DNA of 64,000 nucleotides from Micromussa lordhowensis (Eukaryota; Cnidaria; Anthozoa; Scleractinia; Lobophylliidae): NCBI GenBank assembly GCA_964020085.1, contig OZ026608.1, positions 13,277,479 to 13,341,478 of the forward strand, read 5' to 3'. Shown piece by piece: positions 11,403 to 23,735 of this stretch (position 1 is its first letter; each line of letters starts with the position of its first letter). The notes under the pieces were generated by a model. It saw only the letters and a program-made list of their open reading frames with translations, ran no database searches and was not told where the DNA came from. The position numbers and the translations under genes were made by a program.

Positions 11403-12540
11403 CTTATCACTGTTCCGTCCTTCACTCTTTCCTTGGCGTTCCGATATTTCTCTTTCAGTTCACTAAAATCGAGTTTTCTAAAAGCAGATCTATTACCAGT
11501 TCCTAAAATAGAGTGTCGATTCCAAGGTGTATGCGGCTTGAAACAAATTTCGGAGTAACTTTTGGACTGTTCTGTTAAGCTTGGTATTGAATTGTTCAAG
11601 ACTGACTGATCCAGAGGAAGGTGAAGAACTTCAGCGAATGAAGCAGTCGGCTCATCACTGTTATTTTGAAGAACTTCTTGCGATAACCTTGGATCAAAAT
11701 CTGCTGCTATTACCTCGCTGGAATTTTAAAACGCAATTGTTACGTCAGGGTTCGGTTGGACGTCATTGTTGACGAGACAATGAGGAAGTGATTACGTCAC
11801 AAATGCAATCAATTCTGATCACTCAAGCATTGAATCAAAGCATTGAAACTCTATCAAAAAGTAGAAGGCCGCAGAATATGGCGTGTTTGATTATGCATCG
11901 AATGGCCACGGAATTGAAGATACATATCACGATGCCGTATAGCCAATCGCTGAACCCCTTCGATCAACCGCACACCTCTGGAACTCAGAAACAGGTTAAA
12001 ACAAATGGGTTTTGGTGGTGATTCAAGCAACGCTGTTGGCATAGATTTTGATGATATTGTAGCAGCCTCATTTCGAATTGAAAGGGAGTTGTGACCATGT
12101 TAGAAAAGAGACGCTGTTTATTGGAGCATTTCCGTGGTTTCTTTCTTTTGTCCTTTTGTGAACAAATACACACAAATAAACAAAGCTACATCAACTACAC
12201 AGCTAGGAAAGGTTTTGTAAACAAGTTAGTTTTCATCTGTTTAAGCAGAATAATACCAAGATCTCATCTGCGAGGGCGACAACAACTAAACAGTGCAGGG
12301 ACTCACACTTCAAATTTAACCTCGAGGTGAGAGCCCCTGAATTGGCAAAGGGCCGATTTACATCAATCAAAAATGTGTCTTAGAAAAACGGTAGCCACGC
12401 GCATGGGATGTAAAACATTTCGATACTATTGACCAATCCATGTACCTCAGTGCTATTGCTTTGTCAAAATGTACACAGAAAAATGAAAGGGAAACGGTGT
12501 TTTTCGTTCTGTGTATCAGCATCTCCGTGGGAAATAATTC
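11403..12540. other. Upstream region of the threonine dehydratase-like gene, no other gene recognised
   Basis: This should hold the promoter and 5' untranslated region of the minus-strand gene starting at 11402, but no core-promoter motif stands out. Short frames on both strands (11581-12330) show no family motif. Confidence 0.4.
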
Positions 12541-13214
12541 ACGATTATTGGACGATGCTGAGCAAACTGACTGACTGATGGACGGATGAGTGACTCAGGA
12601 CTGACTGACTGACTGACTGACAGACAGACAGACAGACAGACTGACAGACTGACAGACAGACTGACAGACTGACAGACTGACAGACTGACAGACTGACAGA
12701 CTGACAGACTGACAGACTGACAGACTGACAGACTGACAGACTGACAGACTGACAGACTGACAGACTGACAGACTGACAGACTGACAGACTGACAGACTGA
12801 CAGACTGACAGACTGACAGACTGACAGACTGACAGACTGACAGACTGACAGACTGACAGACTGACAGACTGACAGACTGACAGACTGACAGACTGACAGA
12901 CTGACAGACTGACAGACTGACAGACTGACAGACTGACAGACTGACAGACTGACAGACTGACAGACTGACAGACTGACTGACTGACAGACTGACTGACAGA
13001 CTGACAGACTGACAGACTGACAGACTGACAGACTGACAGACTGACAGACTGACAGACTGACAGACTGACAGACTGACAGACTGACAGACTGACAGACTGA
13101 CAGACTGACAGACTGACAGACTGACAGACTGACAGACTGACAGACTGACAGACTGACAGACTGACAGACTGACAGACTGACAGACTGACAGACTGACAGA
13201 CTGACAGACTGACT

Positions 13215-13273
<59 letters not shown>

Positions 13274-13326
13274 AGACTGACAGACTGACAGACTGACAGA
13301 CTGACAGACTGACAGACTGACTGACT

Positions 13327-13369
<43 letters not shown>

Positions 13370-13392
13370 TGACTGACTGACTGACTGACTGT
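12541..13392. repeat. CAGACTGA satellite, about 850 bp
   Basis: An array made of the 8 bp unit cagactga mixed with blocks of pure ctga. Most of 12640-13200 is regular at 8 bp, and the right part alternates between ctga and caga blocks. On the minus strand it yields long open frames of SVSLSVCQ repeats, which are artefacts of the unit having no stop codon rather than proteins. Confidence 0.95.
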
Positions 13393-13581
13393 AATGAATG
13401 AATGAACGAATGAATGAATGAGCGAACGAACGTTCCCATTGTAAGCCCCGTACACGTTTTTTATGAGCTTATTGCTGGACAGACTGACTGACTGTAATGA
13501 ATGAATGAACGAATGAATGAATGAGCGAACGAACGTTCCCATTGTAAGCCCCGTACACGTTTTTTATGAGCTTATTGCTGG
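13388..13581. repeat. 103 bp direct duplication at the satellite edge
   Basis: The segment from actgtaatgaatgaatga to atgagcttattgctgga occurs at 13388 and again at 13491, essentially identical. Each copy begins in the ctga array and carries an (aatg)n block. Slippage or unequal exchange at the satellite edge is the likely cause. Confidence 0.9.
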
Positions 13582-14170
13582 AAGGAAGATTATCTTTGTG
13601 AGGAGGGACGAGGTTAATTACCCCAAAGAAAACAACATTGCGTTTCAAAGTTGGTTGGGATAATATTTTAGAAGTGATTTTGCATCAGACGTATTATAGC
13701 TGATGTCAGTACGAAAATCAAATGGAAACTTAAAACTACTCAATGACAATGATTTCTGAAGAAAACGATCTCTACTTCAACAATGGATCACAGACACAAA
13801 CACAGACAGACACTTAATTGTCCTTTAAGAACGACTCTGACAACATGTTGAAAAATTACGTTGTTGCACTCTTAAGAAATGCAGACTCTTGAGACAGAAC
13901 ATTTTTCATTTCATTAATGCTGACCTAAGTTTATTCTTAGAATTTTCTGACTGCTAAGTTTTGGACATTCAAGAACAATCTAGAATTTTCCGGAGTTTTA
14001 CTGTACCGGTTTTAACAGGTTTTTGTAGATTGCGTAGCAAGTCCCTCGTCAGCTTTTTGTAATTGCGTCAGATTAAAAATTTTTGACTTGACTGTTTGAT
14101 AGTTCGTCGTTGGTGTTTTCTTGTCCACGGCGGGGTGGTTTTTGCGCCGTTTTTCAACACAACAATCAGT
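13582..14170. other. Intergenic, nothing recognised
   Basis: No gene, long repeat or RNA signature was seen between the satellite duplication and the MITE at 14171. Confidence 0.4.
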
Positions 14171-14404
14171 CCTGGGTCCCGTTTCTCAAAAGCCCGGAAA
14201 CTTTTCGGGCCCGTAAAGCCATTTTTAGTTCATCTGTATCTGAAAACGGAGGAGTGTGTACGCCTAAAACTTCTTGTGTGAAGAGAACCTCTTTTTATAT
14301 TAAGAACACGTGAATAAAACAGCTCTGTAATCATAGGCTTTGAGATTTGCTATGGCTTTCCGGGTGCGAAGACTTTTTGGGACCTTCGAGAAACGGGCCC
14401 CAGG
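14171..14404. repeat. 234 bp TIR MITE
   Basis: The left end, cctgggtcccgtttctc, is mirrored by the right end, gagaaacgggccccagg. The interior also pairs partly (agcccggaaactttt against agactttttgggac). Non-coding; the open frames inside it are incidental. Confidence 0.75.
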
Positions 14405-16846
14405 TCGGTTATATTAACGAAGATGATGGTTAGCAGAGTGACTCAGTTTGTTTCTGCCATATGGGGCTATTGGGGCTATTTATTGAGAGCGAGGATAAAA
14501 GTCACAACAGGGGACATTTTCTCTCGGAGGAGGCTCATTGCAAGACTTATACGGCATCTGGAATACTCTTTCGGTATAACATGTCGTTTCAACACCTTTA
14601 GAGACTTAATATATATATAGCTTTTTCAACAGTGTACTTGGTCGAAGTTAGAGATTTCAAGCATGTGCAGTCTGAAGTCGAATCTAGATTGTGCCTACAG
14701 TGATGTGTCGTGGAACGCCCGAACCAATGAGAACAGCTTGCATGACCTTTGCAATAGCCTCTGAGATCCAAAATTTTGCTACAAAATTTTAAAGAAATAT
14801 GACATGAAATCTTAGGCATGTCAACATATATTCTAATGCTAGGCCGGCGGGCAGGGCTGGTGGATTGACAAGGATATTGAGAGATGCTTACAAAGATCTA
14901 AGCGATCGTTTAGATATTAGCAGAATCAGCTATTCATGTTCTCGCTCTGGTAACCTGTAGGGTTAGACAGAAGGCTTCGACACTGTAATGCAAAACCATT
15001 ACTACAGTAAAATGTATATGCGAATACTAACAGATACATAACTAAGTAATTTAAATTAAATTAGGGGAAAATGTTTAAAAAACACCACTTTTTGTATACA
15101 GCTTTTGTAAAATGGAAATAGAAGCCCCCTAATATTTACATGATACTGCAGCCTTTTGAATTCACACGCCGTCTCTTTCAGTAGAAGGCTCGTATTAAAA
15201 TAAACTGTTTCGTTTGGTATATCAACCTATTTACTTAAAATTTTATCCCTTTTCACAATGACTGAGAATATTCTGTGCAGTGTGCTAATAATGCAGAGTG
15301 CAAACCTCGTTAAATTTTGGTGCGTGCTCAAATGTTTTGGCGTGAAAATTACTTCGAGGCCATTCCGGCGCAATATATACAGGTCAATGTTGGCGTCAGC
15401 TCTCTCACGAACTCACAGGCTGGTAACTGAACACAGGTCATGATTTCGTTTTTCTGGGCACTAATCGCCGTGCATCACGTATTGTACCCAAACATCGATT
15501 CACAGTTAACTCATTTGCAATCCTGCTGTCGCCGGCTAACCGATCAGCGGTTTATCATCAGAACTCAGTCCCCTTTGCAACTTGATTCATGCTTAAGGAC
15601 CGTCGGTCATCTTGATTGTTGATATTTGTAGTTGATAGATTGCTGGTATAAATATTAGTTCTCCGTCTCTTTTAAAGTAATGTAGCTTTTGCAAGTCAAC
15701 TTCAGCAGATTAATTTGGTCCTTCGAGCCGGATTCAAGACAACGATCTAACAGTACCCCTTTAATTAATAAGATGGATATGCACTTCTACAGGTGTATAA
15801 GGCAGCTATTGTCCTTGCCTTTTGATTTTTTGAAAAATCAATTTCTCAACATGAAGCTGTACAAATGAATTATGTTTCCTTGGAAATAGGAATTTTATGC
15901 CCTTTCTCTCCTTGTGTAGCGTTTTTATTCATAGAGGGCCTGGGACCCGCGTGGGTGATATTGGTACAATGCAGTCGACCCCCTGTAAGGGTTTCGCGTA
16001 GTTCACATGACTTTCTAAGCCATGTGTTTGTCATTGCGTCCCTGTTTAGTCTGCGGTGCAAGACTTGTTTTCGTACTTCAAGGATTATTCTTTCTTTTGC
16101 TCCCGGTGCGCAAGTCTTAAAGTCTCGGATATTGTTTTCGTCGTTCTTTGCTATTGATTGCTGATGTATTGTTTTCTTACCCCCAAGGTATCGTTTTGGG
16201 TTTCATTCTAAGAATAGAAAATACTGTCACATTATTTTGGTGGTTTAAAAACATCCGTTATAAAATCTTGCCACTTTTCTTTATACTCATAGAGTAATGC
16301 GTTTATTAAGCTCTCCTGAACAACAACATACAAATTTCCCACGCTAATCTCTGCCCAAATATCGAGACAATTTCACTTTGGCCGTCACAATCCAAAGTGT
16401 CATAACCCGTATGCTTGGTCATATTTAAGCATCACTTCGTATAGTGTGATCGTCTGGGCAAGGTAGGTCTGAAAATAAAACTTTTTTTAAAAAGAACAAA
16501 ACTTCTGTACAGCAGTAGCTTCACTGTGATGTTTCCTTTAAAACCGGGACAAAGAAAAACTTCAGAAAAGTGGAGAGACAATTCTACTTGGGCTTGGTGA
16601 TACTCACATTACATCACAAGCTTGTGTGTGCACTTCATTTATTGAAGATTTTTCCTCCAATTTTTTTTACATTTGCATCATAAATGAGTAATTCCGAATT
16701 TATTAACAGTATTTTATACACAAATCAATCGCTGTCCTTAAAATTATAACTGTCCGCTTGCATTTATTTTTAAGCGGTCGATACTTTTTGGGCTGTTGCC
16801 ATCGAGTTTAGATACTCATTAATGTTCCCAGTCATTTTTTTTAATA
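14405..16846. other. Intergenic, no gene recognised
   Basis: Several frames of 60-100 codons occur, for example 15865-16164 plus. None has a recognisable domain or matched splice sites. The right end should contain the 3' untranslated region of the secreted peptide gene that ends at 16847. Confidence 0.4.
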
Positions 16847-19237
16847 TCAGTTATTCATCGTAGCTTCTCGGGAATTCTCCACCGTCTTAGATCTTCGTAC
16901 GAATTCCTTAGCAGCCTCCAGACAGACTTCTTGCGTTTGACGACAAACACGGTCTAGGGATTGATACACCTGAAGAATAGAAAAATCGAGTTCAATAAAT
17001 AGTAAGTAATCTCCCGGCATAGCATATGCATATTACAATCAAAAGGAAAAAACAAATAAAGCATGCTTTTCTCCCAAGTACTTGAAAATGCCAACATAGC
17101 CACAATGTTTACTTTTGCAGCGCTTAATGAAAAACTTTGTAAAGTGGTATACTGTATTCCCAATGTTGAGATCAGGCAGCATTTTATACAAAATAACTAT
17201 TTCAATACAAGCAAAAACGTTTACTTTTGATTTGCAGTTCGTTCTTAAAACAAGGTTATTTTCTTTTCACTAATGCCTAGAGCGTACGGGTTCTAGAAGC
17301 ATAAAATTGCTTTTTAAAGTAGGAAAAATGTTTTGAGAATTAAAATGTGTTGTCACAAATAAGCGGAAGTCAGGAATACTTCAAAATCAATCATTTTTTA
17401 ATTGTTTCTGCAGAAGCGATGACAGCTGAAAATGACATGATGAGCTTTGGCTGCAGCCGGTCTTTTTCGTCTGCTATTTCATATCACCAAAGTTAAATAA
17501 GTATTATTATTTCTCTCCCGGTGATTATACTCGCAGGCACGAGTATAATTTCACAACATGTTTTCTAGTATAGTAGATGAAAACAAGACTGACAAAAATC
17601 ATGATCAAATCTTAATGGAACCATTCAAATTATCTGTAATGATCAGTTGCTATTCCTTGCCAATGACTTCTTTATTCTCATCACCTTTCTCAATAACATT
17701 TTACAAATAAACTAAAGAGAAACTTATTCTCGATCAAGCTTTGTGTAAAGAGTGTGTGGCAAACAGGACGGCCTCGAAATGTCAGTTTCCGTGGTCGAGC
17801 AAATTCAAAACTTAACTGAAGAAAAAACTAATTGTTGTTTAGATTCTTGAAGGAGAACTGATTAATATTGTGAAATAATTCACAGCGAAACGCAGTATAA
17901 TTAGTTTATTTCATTGTATACTTCGTTATTATTTTAATTCCTTCGAAAAGATGTTCATTTGAAAAAAAAAATTAAAACGAACTTCAGTACCTTGCCATTA
18001 GTACTTTGTATTATAATTTCGTGAATTCGTTGTAATTTTTTATCTTTTTTTAGCTTTATTTCGCAGTCAAGGGTTGATATTTCGAGCACTGAGCTGTTAT
18101 CTGCCGTTGATACATTGATGTTCTGAAGCTTAACGAGCTAACGGTACATGTACTGATATAGGACAAACCGAACTACTGCTATTGTCTAATCCTTGAATAT
18201 TGACTTGTTTAGCTTTTAACTCTACCCAAATCTTCCTGGATATGGAACCTATTAACTTGTTCATTGTATGTTACGTTTTGTTCCACTGAGTTTTAATTTC
18301 AAGCCAATATGTAATAAAAGCCAAGGTATTTTCGTTTTATTTTTTTTTTTTTGTAGCCTTTATAGTATGCCTGAAATGAAGTTGTCAAATTCGTTAAAAG
18401 GGATTTGTAAATTCAAAGAGCGGAAAATTTCTTATATGAAGAAATTACAGTTGAACATCTTATTTAGAAAAATGAGCAAAAGTTGGGATTTTCCAAAGGT
18501 TGATAGCGTCTTAAAATTAATTTTCACTTGAAATGGAATAGAAAAAAATATGTCTATGAAATCTGGGGCTTCGAGACTTAAGTGAAATCCTTCCTCAACA
18601 GGTGATATTTTACCGGGAGGGTCGTAACAAGGATCCGCAAAAACCACGTAGAAAAAAACTGCAATACCGCATTGAAATTTACCAAAATATCGCAAACGTA
18701 GTTACAAGTGTGTTAAGGGATACCTTCATAAATACTTCAGGTTCGCCATCCATTAGAATTACGACCTTATTTATTAAGTCAATGCTTTCCGCGATTATTG
18801 GTGAAAATTCATCAAGATGCTAGTTTTCAAGCTCAAATATCCCGAACACGAGCTCGGAACACCCTTTTTTGGTCGTAATCGACAGAATCAACACTACACT
18901 TTGAAAACTTAGAAAATTGCTTAGTCGTATAAAACCGCAATACCGCAGGTTAAGATATAAATTTCTGCAAATTCGCACCAAGGGGGATAGCAAACGAGAG
19001 AGTAAAATCATCGTTTAATTTGACTTTCCCTATAAATTTCGACTTTTCAACAATATTTCTTCCTTTTAAACTGTAAACTGTTAAACGGTAAAGCCACCGA
19101 GGCTAACAAACATTGAACCTCACCTTGTTAAACTGTCTCTTTCCTCCTACGTTTCCGATCCCTGCGGTAAAACACTCAGTTTGTGAAAACAAAGCTACAG
19201 TGAAAAGCATCACAAATAACATCATTGCTGTCTTCAT
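16847..19237 (-). CDS. Small secreted peptide 1 with FTAGIGN motif (2 exons, 78 aa)
   Basis: Exon 1 is 19237-19124 (38 codons, donor AAG|gtgagg). Exon 2 is 16969-16847 (40 codons plus TGA, acceptor cttcag|GTG), and both junctions are phase 0. Residues 1-22 form a signal peptide (MKTAMMLFVMLF then TVALFSQTEC), followed at once by FTAGIGNVGGKRQFNK. Exon 2 encodes VYQSLDRVC then a short helix-like stretch with a second cysteine (QTQEVCLEAAKEF) and a basic/polar tail. I know no named family. The paralog at 23736-24731 shares strand, intron position, phase and the FTAGIGN motif. A peptide hormone, antimicrobial or venom-type role is possible, but the sequence does not decide. The pairing of exon 2 with exon 1 over a 2.15 kb intron is inferred. 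Confidence 0.6.
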
Positions 19238-21975
19238 GTTGCTGGTTGATGTGAATACACTGCCTTGAATGATGGCTTTATTGACCCGAGCTGGGATGGT
19301 CGTAGAAATGTGAAGTCTGCAAAGTTATCGGCTTCTTTTATAACGACATATCGGCCAAATTGGCGTTGCATTCAATAGAATGAAAACAATGTTTGCTCAC
19401 AATTATTCCATCCTTGTTAAAGAAAGGAAGAACAAAACTCAGTTGTCTTCATTAGCTGCTGCTCATCTCTCACATTTCCGCAAGCCTTTCTTTTTCGAGA
19501 GGTAATTTGAATAGCGCAAATAGCTTCCGAAAGTAATGGCGGCCGCTTTTGATTGGTCGTAGACGATCTCAGGTACATTATCCCAAAGCGATAATTATAA
19601 AATTAAAAAAAGTACCGCAATAGCTTGCGTGGAGTTTCGCTGTCGACGGAAATTACGAAACCCTAAAATGATTCCACAGACTTTTAAGTCAACCAGAATC
19701 ATTTTAAAAGTAAACATTGAACAATTTGCTTTTGCCTTTTTTCCGGAAAACTCTTAAAGTATTTGGGTAAATCCTTTCAGATATGTTATCTGTAGTCAAA
19801 ATTTAATTGACCAAATACCACGTTTCTTCGTACACGGAATAATGTTTTGAATTTTACAGATGTTTAATTTATTCTTAACTTTTATTGTAGCACGATAATC
19901 CCAGAGAGAAAGAAAACTTTGCCGCCCCTCTTTCGTAAAACGCCTCTTAAAGTTGGTTTGGGTTCCTATTGTTTCCAGTTTTTTTTTTTCAATACCAAGC
20001 AGCATTTACTATTAACGCTCCTCGATTTCACTGGCAATATTTCCTAATTACTTCGGCTTTCGCAGCTTCGAATTCGCCCACTTCTTTCTTAAAATCCAAA
20101 ATAAATTACTATCGTTTATTCAGTATTATTATTATTATTATAACCTGAACTTAAAACTTTCGAAGACTAGACACGCACTTCTTGATCTCATCTCTTTCAC
20201 TCCAGGAAGTGAATCGAAGATTCACTCATAAGCAGCGGTGTAGAAGCTCAATGAAATGTTTGAACGTTCTCAGATCAGAAAATGTTATTTTAAATTTAAA
20301 ATTACTAAAAATAGCTTGAAGACTTTCCTTCATTAATCATTGCAAAATGTTTCACAGTGAACAAAGCATTAGTCGAAATCCGTGTTTTTCAATACTATTA
20401 TTGTTCCTGTTTAGCGTGTTTATCACCTGTGATTGAAAATAGACACAATTTCAAAATCAAAAATAAATAGTCGTTTAATTGATCAAATATCTCACTTGAT
20501 GTAATAAACTTTATATTCGTTTTATCATCTGGGAATCGCCTGGCTGATGCTCACACTAATCTATTCGATGCCTTACTATCGGGGAGTTAATGTGGTCACA
20601 TTATTATCATCAATCAAAACTTTACCTCCGCTCAAAGGCTTGCTTTTCAATTGTAATTTTAAACTCCTCTGTTGATAGATTGTACGTTGGTTTATCATTA
20701 TATTCACACAATTGGTTTTACTTGAATGGGGTTAAAAAGGTAGGAAAATGCCGATTCAAATATGGAATAATCATTATATATCCAAAATATACCGCAGAAA
20801 TAGAGTGCAACTAAAATCATAATAATAAAGATTTGTCATTGATCATTATGAATTCGTGTGAAAAATTTATGTTCTTGCACTTTTGTTACTGTTTCCAGTT
20901 ATCCATTCCTTCATGAAGGAAAACAATGTTTTGAAGGCGACAAGAACAATTTTCGTGGTTGCATGTGATATGAATATTTCAAATTTATAAGTGAATCGCA
21001 TTACAGGTCAATCCAATGCGAACACATTTGATGCGTAATAATTGCTTGCCTATTTCAACACTTAACTTTTGTGTGAACCCAAATGAGAAAAAAAGGGCAC
21101 TAGTTTAAAAATAAAAGTGGTCAAAACCTCAAAAATAATTATTTCTCGTTCTCTTGTTCTTTTCTTCCGTCGATGGTCAAAGCCTGTGTCGTTTAAGATG
21201 TGCAATAAGGCTCAATTCAAAAGTCCACAACCTAGTTATAGACTTTTAAAACTCTAAAAATTAAAACGTCTCTCACTATGACGCAAGTAGTGAATTCAGT
21301 GACTACCATTAAAAAGCATACAAAGCCGGTTTGTTTCAATTATATTTTCAAGAAATCAAGTTAAACACGATTCAACGTCATCTTAAGATCTAAGGATTGT
21401 AATTGGTCGGTGCTACTTTTTTCGCCAGGTCCGTTTGTGAAGTTGTTTGAAATTTTTTTAGAATACCGAAAGCGAAAAAAACTAATTTGAAACGTAAATT
21501 AAATTTGAAACGGGAGGGAGAGATGGATTGAGGGGGAGAGGGAAGGGGAGGGGGTTCAATAGAAAGTTTGATGCGCCAGCTGTTGCCGTGGCAACTGCAT
21601 TCATTTGATATGACATTAATTAAAAAACTTAAAAATAGGGTTGCAAAATAAGCGCTTTGTTGCTTTTTATTTTTATTTTTGAATTTCCCATCAACTTACG
21701 TCGTTTTCTGAATTAATTAAAAAATCTAAGATGCAATTAAAAAAACTCGTCCACTTCAGACCTGGAAATGTCAATCATATGACCTGTATTGCAAATTTTT
21801 CTTTCGTTTTTTTTAATTCTTGCGCTTCGATTCGTTCATTGCCATCTCACGGTTTTCTCGTCTCGTACAAGTAACCGGTAGTGTTTACCAATTGCGAGTT
21901 AGCCTGCATGATACAATATCGTTTCGTTCTCCGAAATTTGTGGCCAGGCTGATCAAGAATTCGGGGCGTGGTCAA
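19238..21975. other. Intergenic, no gene recognised
   Basis: AT-rich DNA with an (att)n run near 20130. No frame shows a signal peptide, domain or splice match. The promoter of the peptide gene starting at 19237 presumably lies in the first few hundred bases; no clear TATA box could be fixed. Confidence 0.4.
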
Positions 21976-21979
21976 GATA

Positions 21980-22165
21980 TAGCGAAAGCCCTGGGTCAAG
22001 AATACCATGCAGCTGGATTTTATTTCTCTGGTACCCGTTTGGATACCTGGGAAAATTTGGCACTGTGAGAGTAAAGTATCTTGCCCAGGTCGCGAACTCG
22101 GACCGGTCGATCTGGAGTTCAGAGTACCAGCTATAAGGCCGCCTCCTTTCCACTCCAAAAGGACC
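21980..22165 (-). repeat. tRNA-derived SINE
   Basis: On the minus strand the order is a box-A-like TATAGCTGGTACTCTGAA, CTCCAGATCGA, a box-B-like GGTCCGAGTTCGCGACC, then GGGCAAGATACTTTACTCTC and ACAGTGCC. This head and body belong to an abundant coral SINE whose consensus has CTCCAGATCGAGAGGTC and CACTTTACTCTCACAGTGCC. The copy is diverged and lacks its 3' part. A shorter relative is at 38423-38530. Confidence 0.65.
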
Positions 22166-22169
22166 AAAT

Positions 22170-22873
22170 TGAAACTCTATTGAAGTCTAAATAACATCTT
22201 GCCACTATGTTCAGAAATTAAAACTTTCCTTTTAACGACATATTATGGCAAAATCATCGTTCAAACAAATTAATAAAATGCAAAAATGAGTGAAAATGGG
22301 GTGAATCGGGAATCAGAGGGAGAAAAAGACATAAGTTAGCAGATTTTTATTGTTATTATTTTACACAAGATTACTGACAAAACATTTTATGTTCGTCCAA
22401 ATTGTTCGGTGTCCCACTGCCAAACATCACTGCTTTTCACTTCATAGCCCACAAATCTCTCGCACGTAAAATGGCGTCTGATGTGTTCTCTCGCCAGACC
22501 TTTTGGAAGTCAAAGTACCTCGCAGGTAATGGCACACCAGTTGAAGTTCTCTTCGAGTCTGTACGGAAATATGACAAATAAACCACTTGAGATAAATTAA
22601 GTATGGTAAATTTTAAATTTGGTTCTTGAAATAAGAATAATGTAAATTAAGCTTTCACCCAAGCTGAACAATGTCAAAGATCATGGATCATGGACTTTGT
22701 CGGGGACTCTGATATAGTGTAGTTTCTTTTTTCTACGATCTTCACAACATATTTTTTTTATTTTCTTATGTCATATGACAGCGTTGAAAGGTTCCATCTC
22801 TTTTATCTCCGTCCACTCAGATAGCTTTTGTTTATCCTAGAGTATGACAGGGCACGTGTCACATATTAAAGGG
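22170..22873. other. Intergenic, no gene recognised
   Basis: A short plus-strand frame with a start codon and a good donor site (around 22471-22528) was seen but no following exon could be matched. Otherwise nothing stands out. Confidence 0.35.
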
Positions 22874-22874
22874 T

Positions 22875-23122
22875 CTTAAAGGAGCTCAGTCACGACATTT
22901 TGAGATTTTTTTTTTCCGCGTGCAAAACTCACTTCAGTTTAAAAGAAACCTGAAAATAGTAGGTTTTACTAAGATAGTAAAACACCAAAGAGACAATAAC
23001 AAACCATAAATGAACAAGGATGGTTAAGGATGGAGAAGATTAACACGGATTGCAAACGATGAACTTGAAAAATTTAGGCTGAACTTTTCAAGATACGCAA
23101 ACCGTGAGACATCTACTTTAAC
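22875..23122. repeat. TTAAAGGAGCT-family MITE, copy A
   Basis: It starts cttaaaggagctcagtcacg and ends near gtgagacatctactttaa. The interior phrase ggagaagattaacacgga is shared in inverted orientation with copy B at 60762-61010. Non-coding. Confidence 0.65.
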
Positions 23123-23146
23123 CTTGTATCTCCTGAAGCTTAGTGA

Positions 23147-23296
23147 TCAGAGCAGGCGAGAGGTTACCGGTAGACATACTCCTACTTCTTGGCAACAACA
23201 TTTACATCTTTGACAACCACTTCCGATTTTATGAGAACGCGAATCTTCAACAAGCCGGTGATTTCCTAGGTTCTCGATGAAAGCTGTCGAAACTGC
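23147..23296 (-). other. Cysteine-cluster open stretch, possible exon
   Basis: A stop-to-stop frame of about 49 codons with no methionine. Near its 3' end it reads CQRCKCCCQEVGVC, six cysteines in 14 residues, before a TGA at 23147. A tctaagcag acceptor lies at its upstream end. It is on the same strand as, and 450 bp downstream of, the last exon of secreted peptide 2, so it could be an alternative 3' exon. No family is recognised and chance is not excluded. Confidence 0.2.
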
Positions 23297-23735
23297 TTAG
23301 AGGAACTTGGAGACTTTGTTTCGAGTATAGCCGAGTTTTATCATACACCAATTTTTATAATTTTCTTTTGAGTTTCAATCCTGCACTTTCAAGGATTCAA
23401 CAAATGTCTAATTTCTCCTAATAGTACTTTGTTGTATTTCAACCAAACAGGTGAAAAAAAAAACATAGAAACCATCAATTAACAATCTACCATTGACCAA
23501 AATGTCATGTACAACAAAATTTCCCACCGAACTAACACTTAAAAGAAATGTAAAGCGGCAGAAGATGAATCAGCATTTCGAGATTGGAACAGAGAATTGA
23601 AGTTAAGTGATTGTATTTAAAGCTTGGAACTCAATCACCCGGAACAATTACAATTACACAGGTGTGTTGTAACTCAGGAAACATTTCTTTCATTCAACCA
23701 CAAGCAAAATTATATATACCTTGTGAATAACCGCT

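Noticed and set aside
12516..13542. Two overlapping 300-residue minus-strand frames of SVSLSVCQ repeats
   Set aside because: They are translations of the 8 bp satellite, which lacks stop codons. There is no conserved non-repeat domain.
22471..22528. Possible plus-strand first exon (MASDVFSRQTFWKSKYLA then a gtaatgg donor)
   Set aside because: No downstream exon in a matching phase was found and the peptide has no recognisable family.
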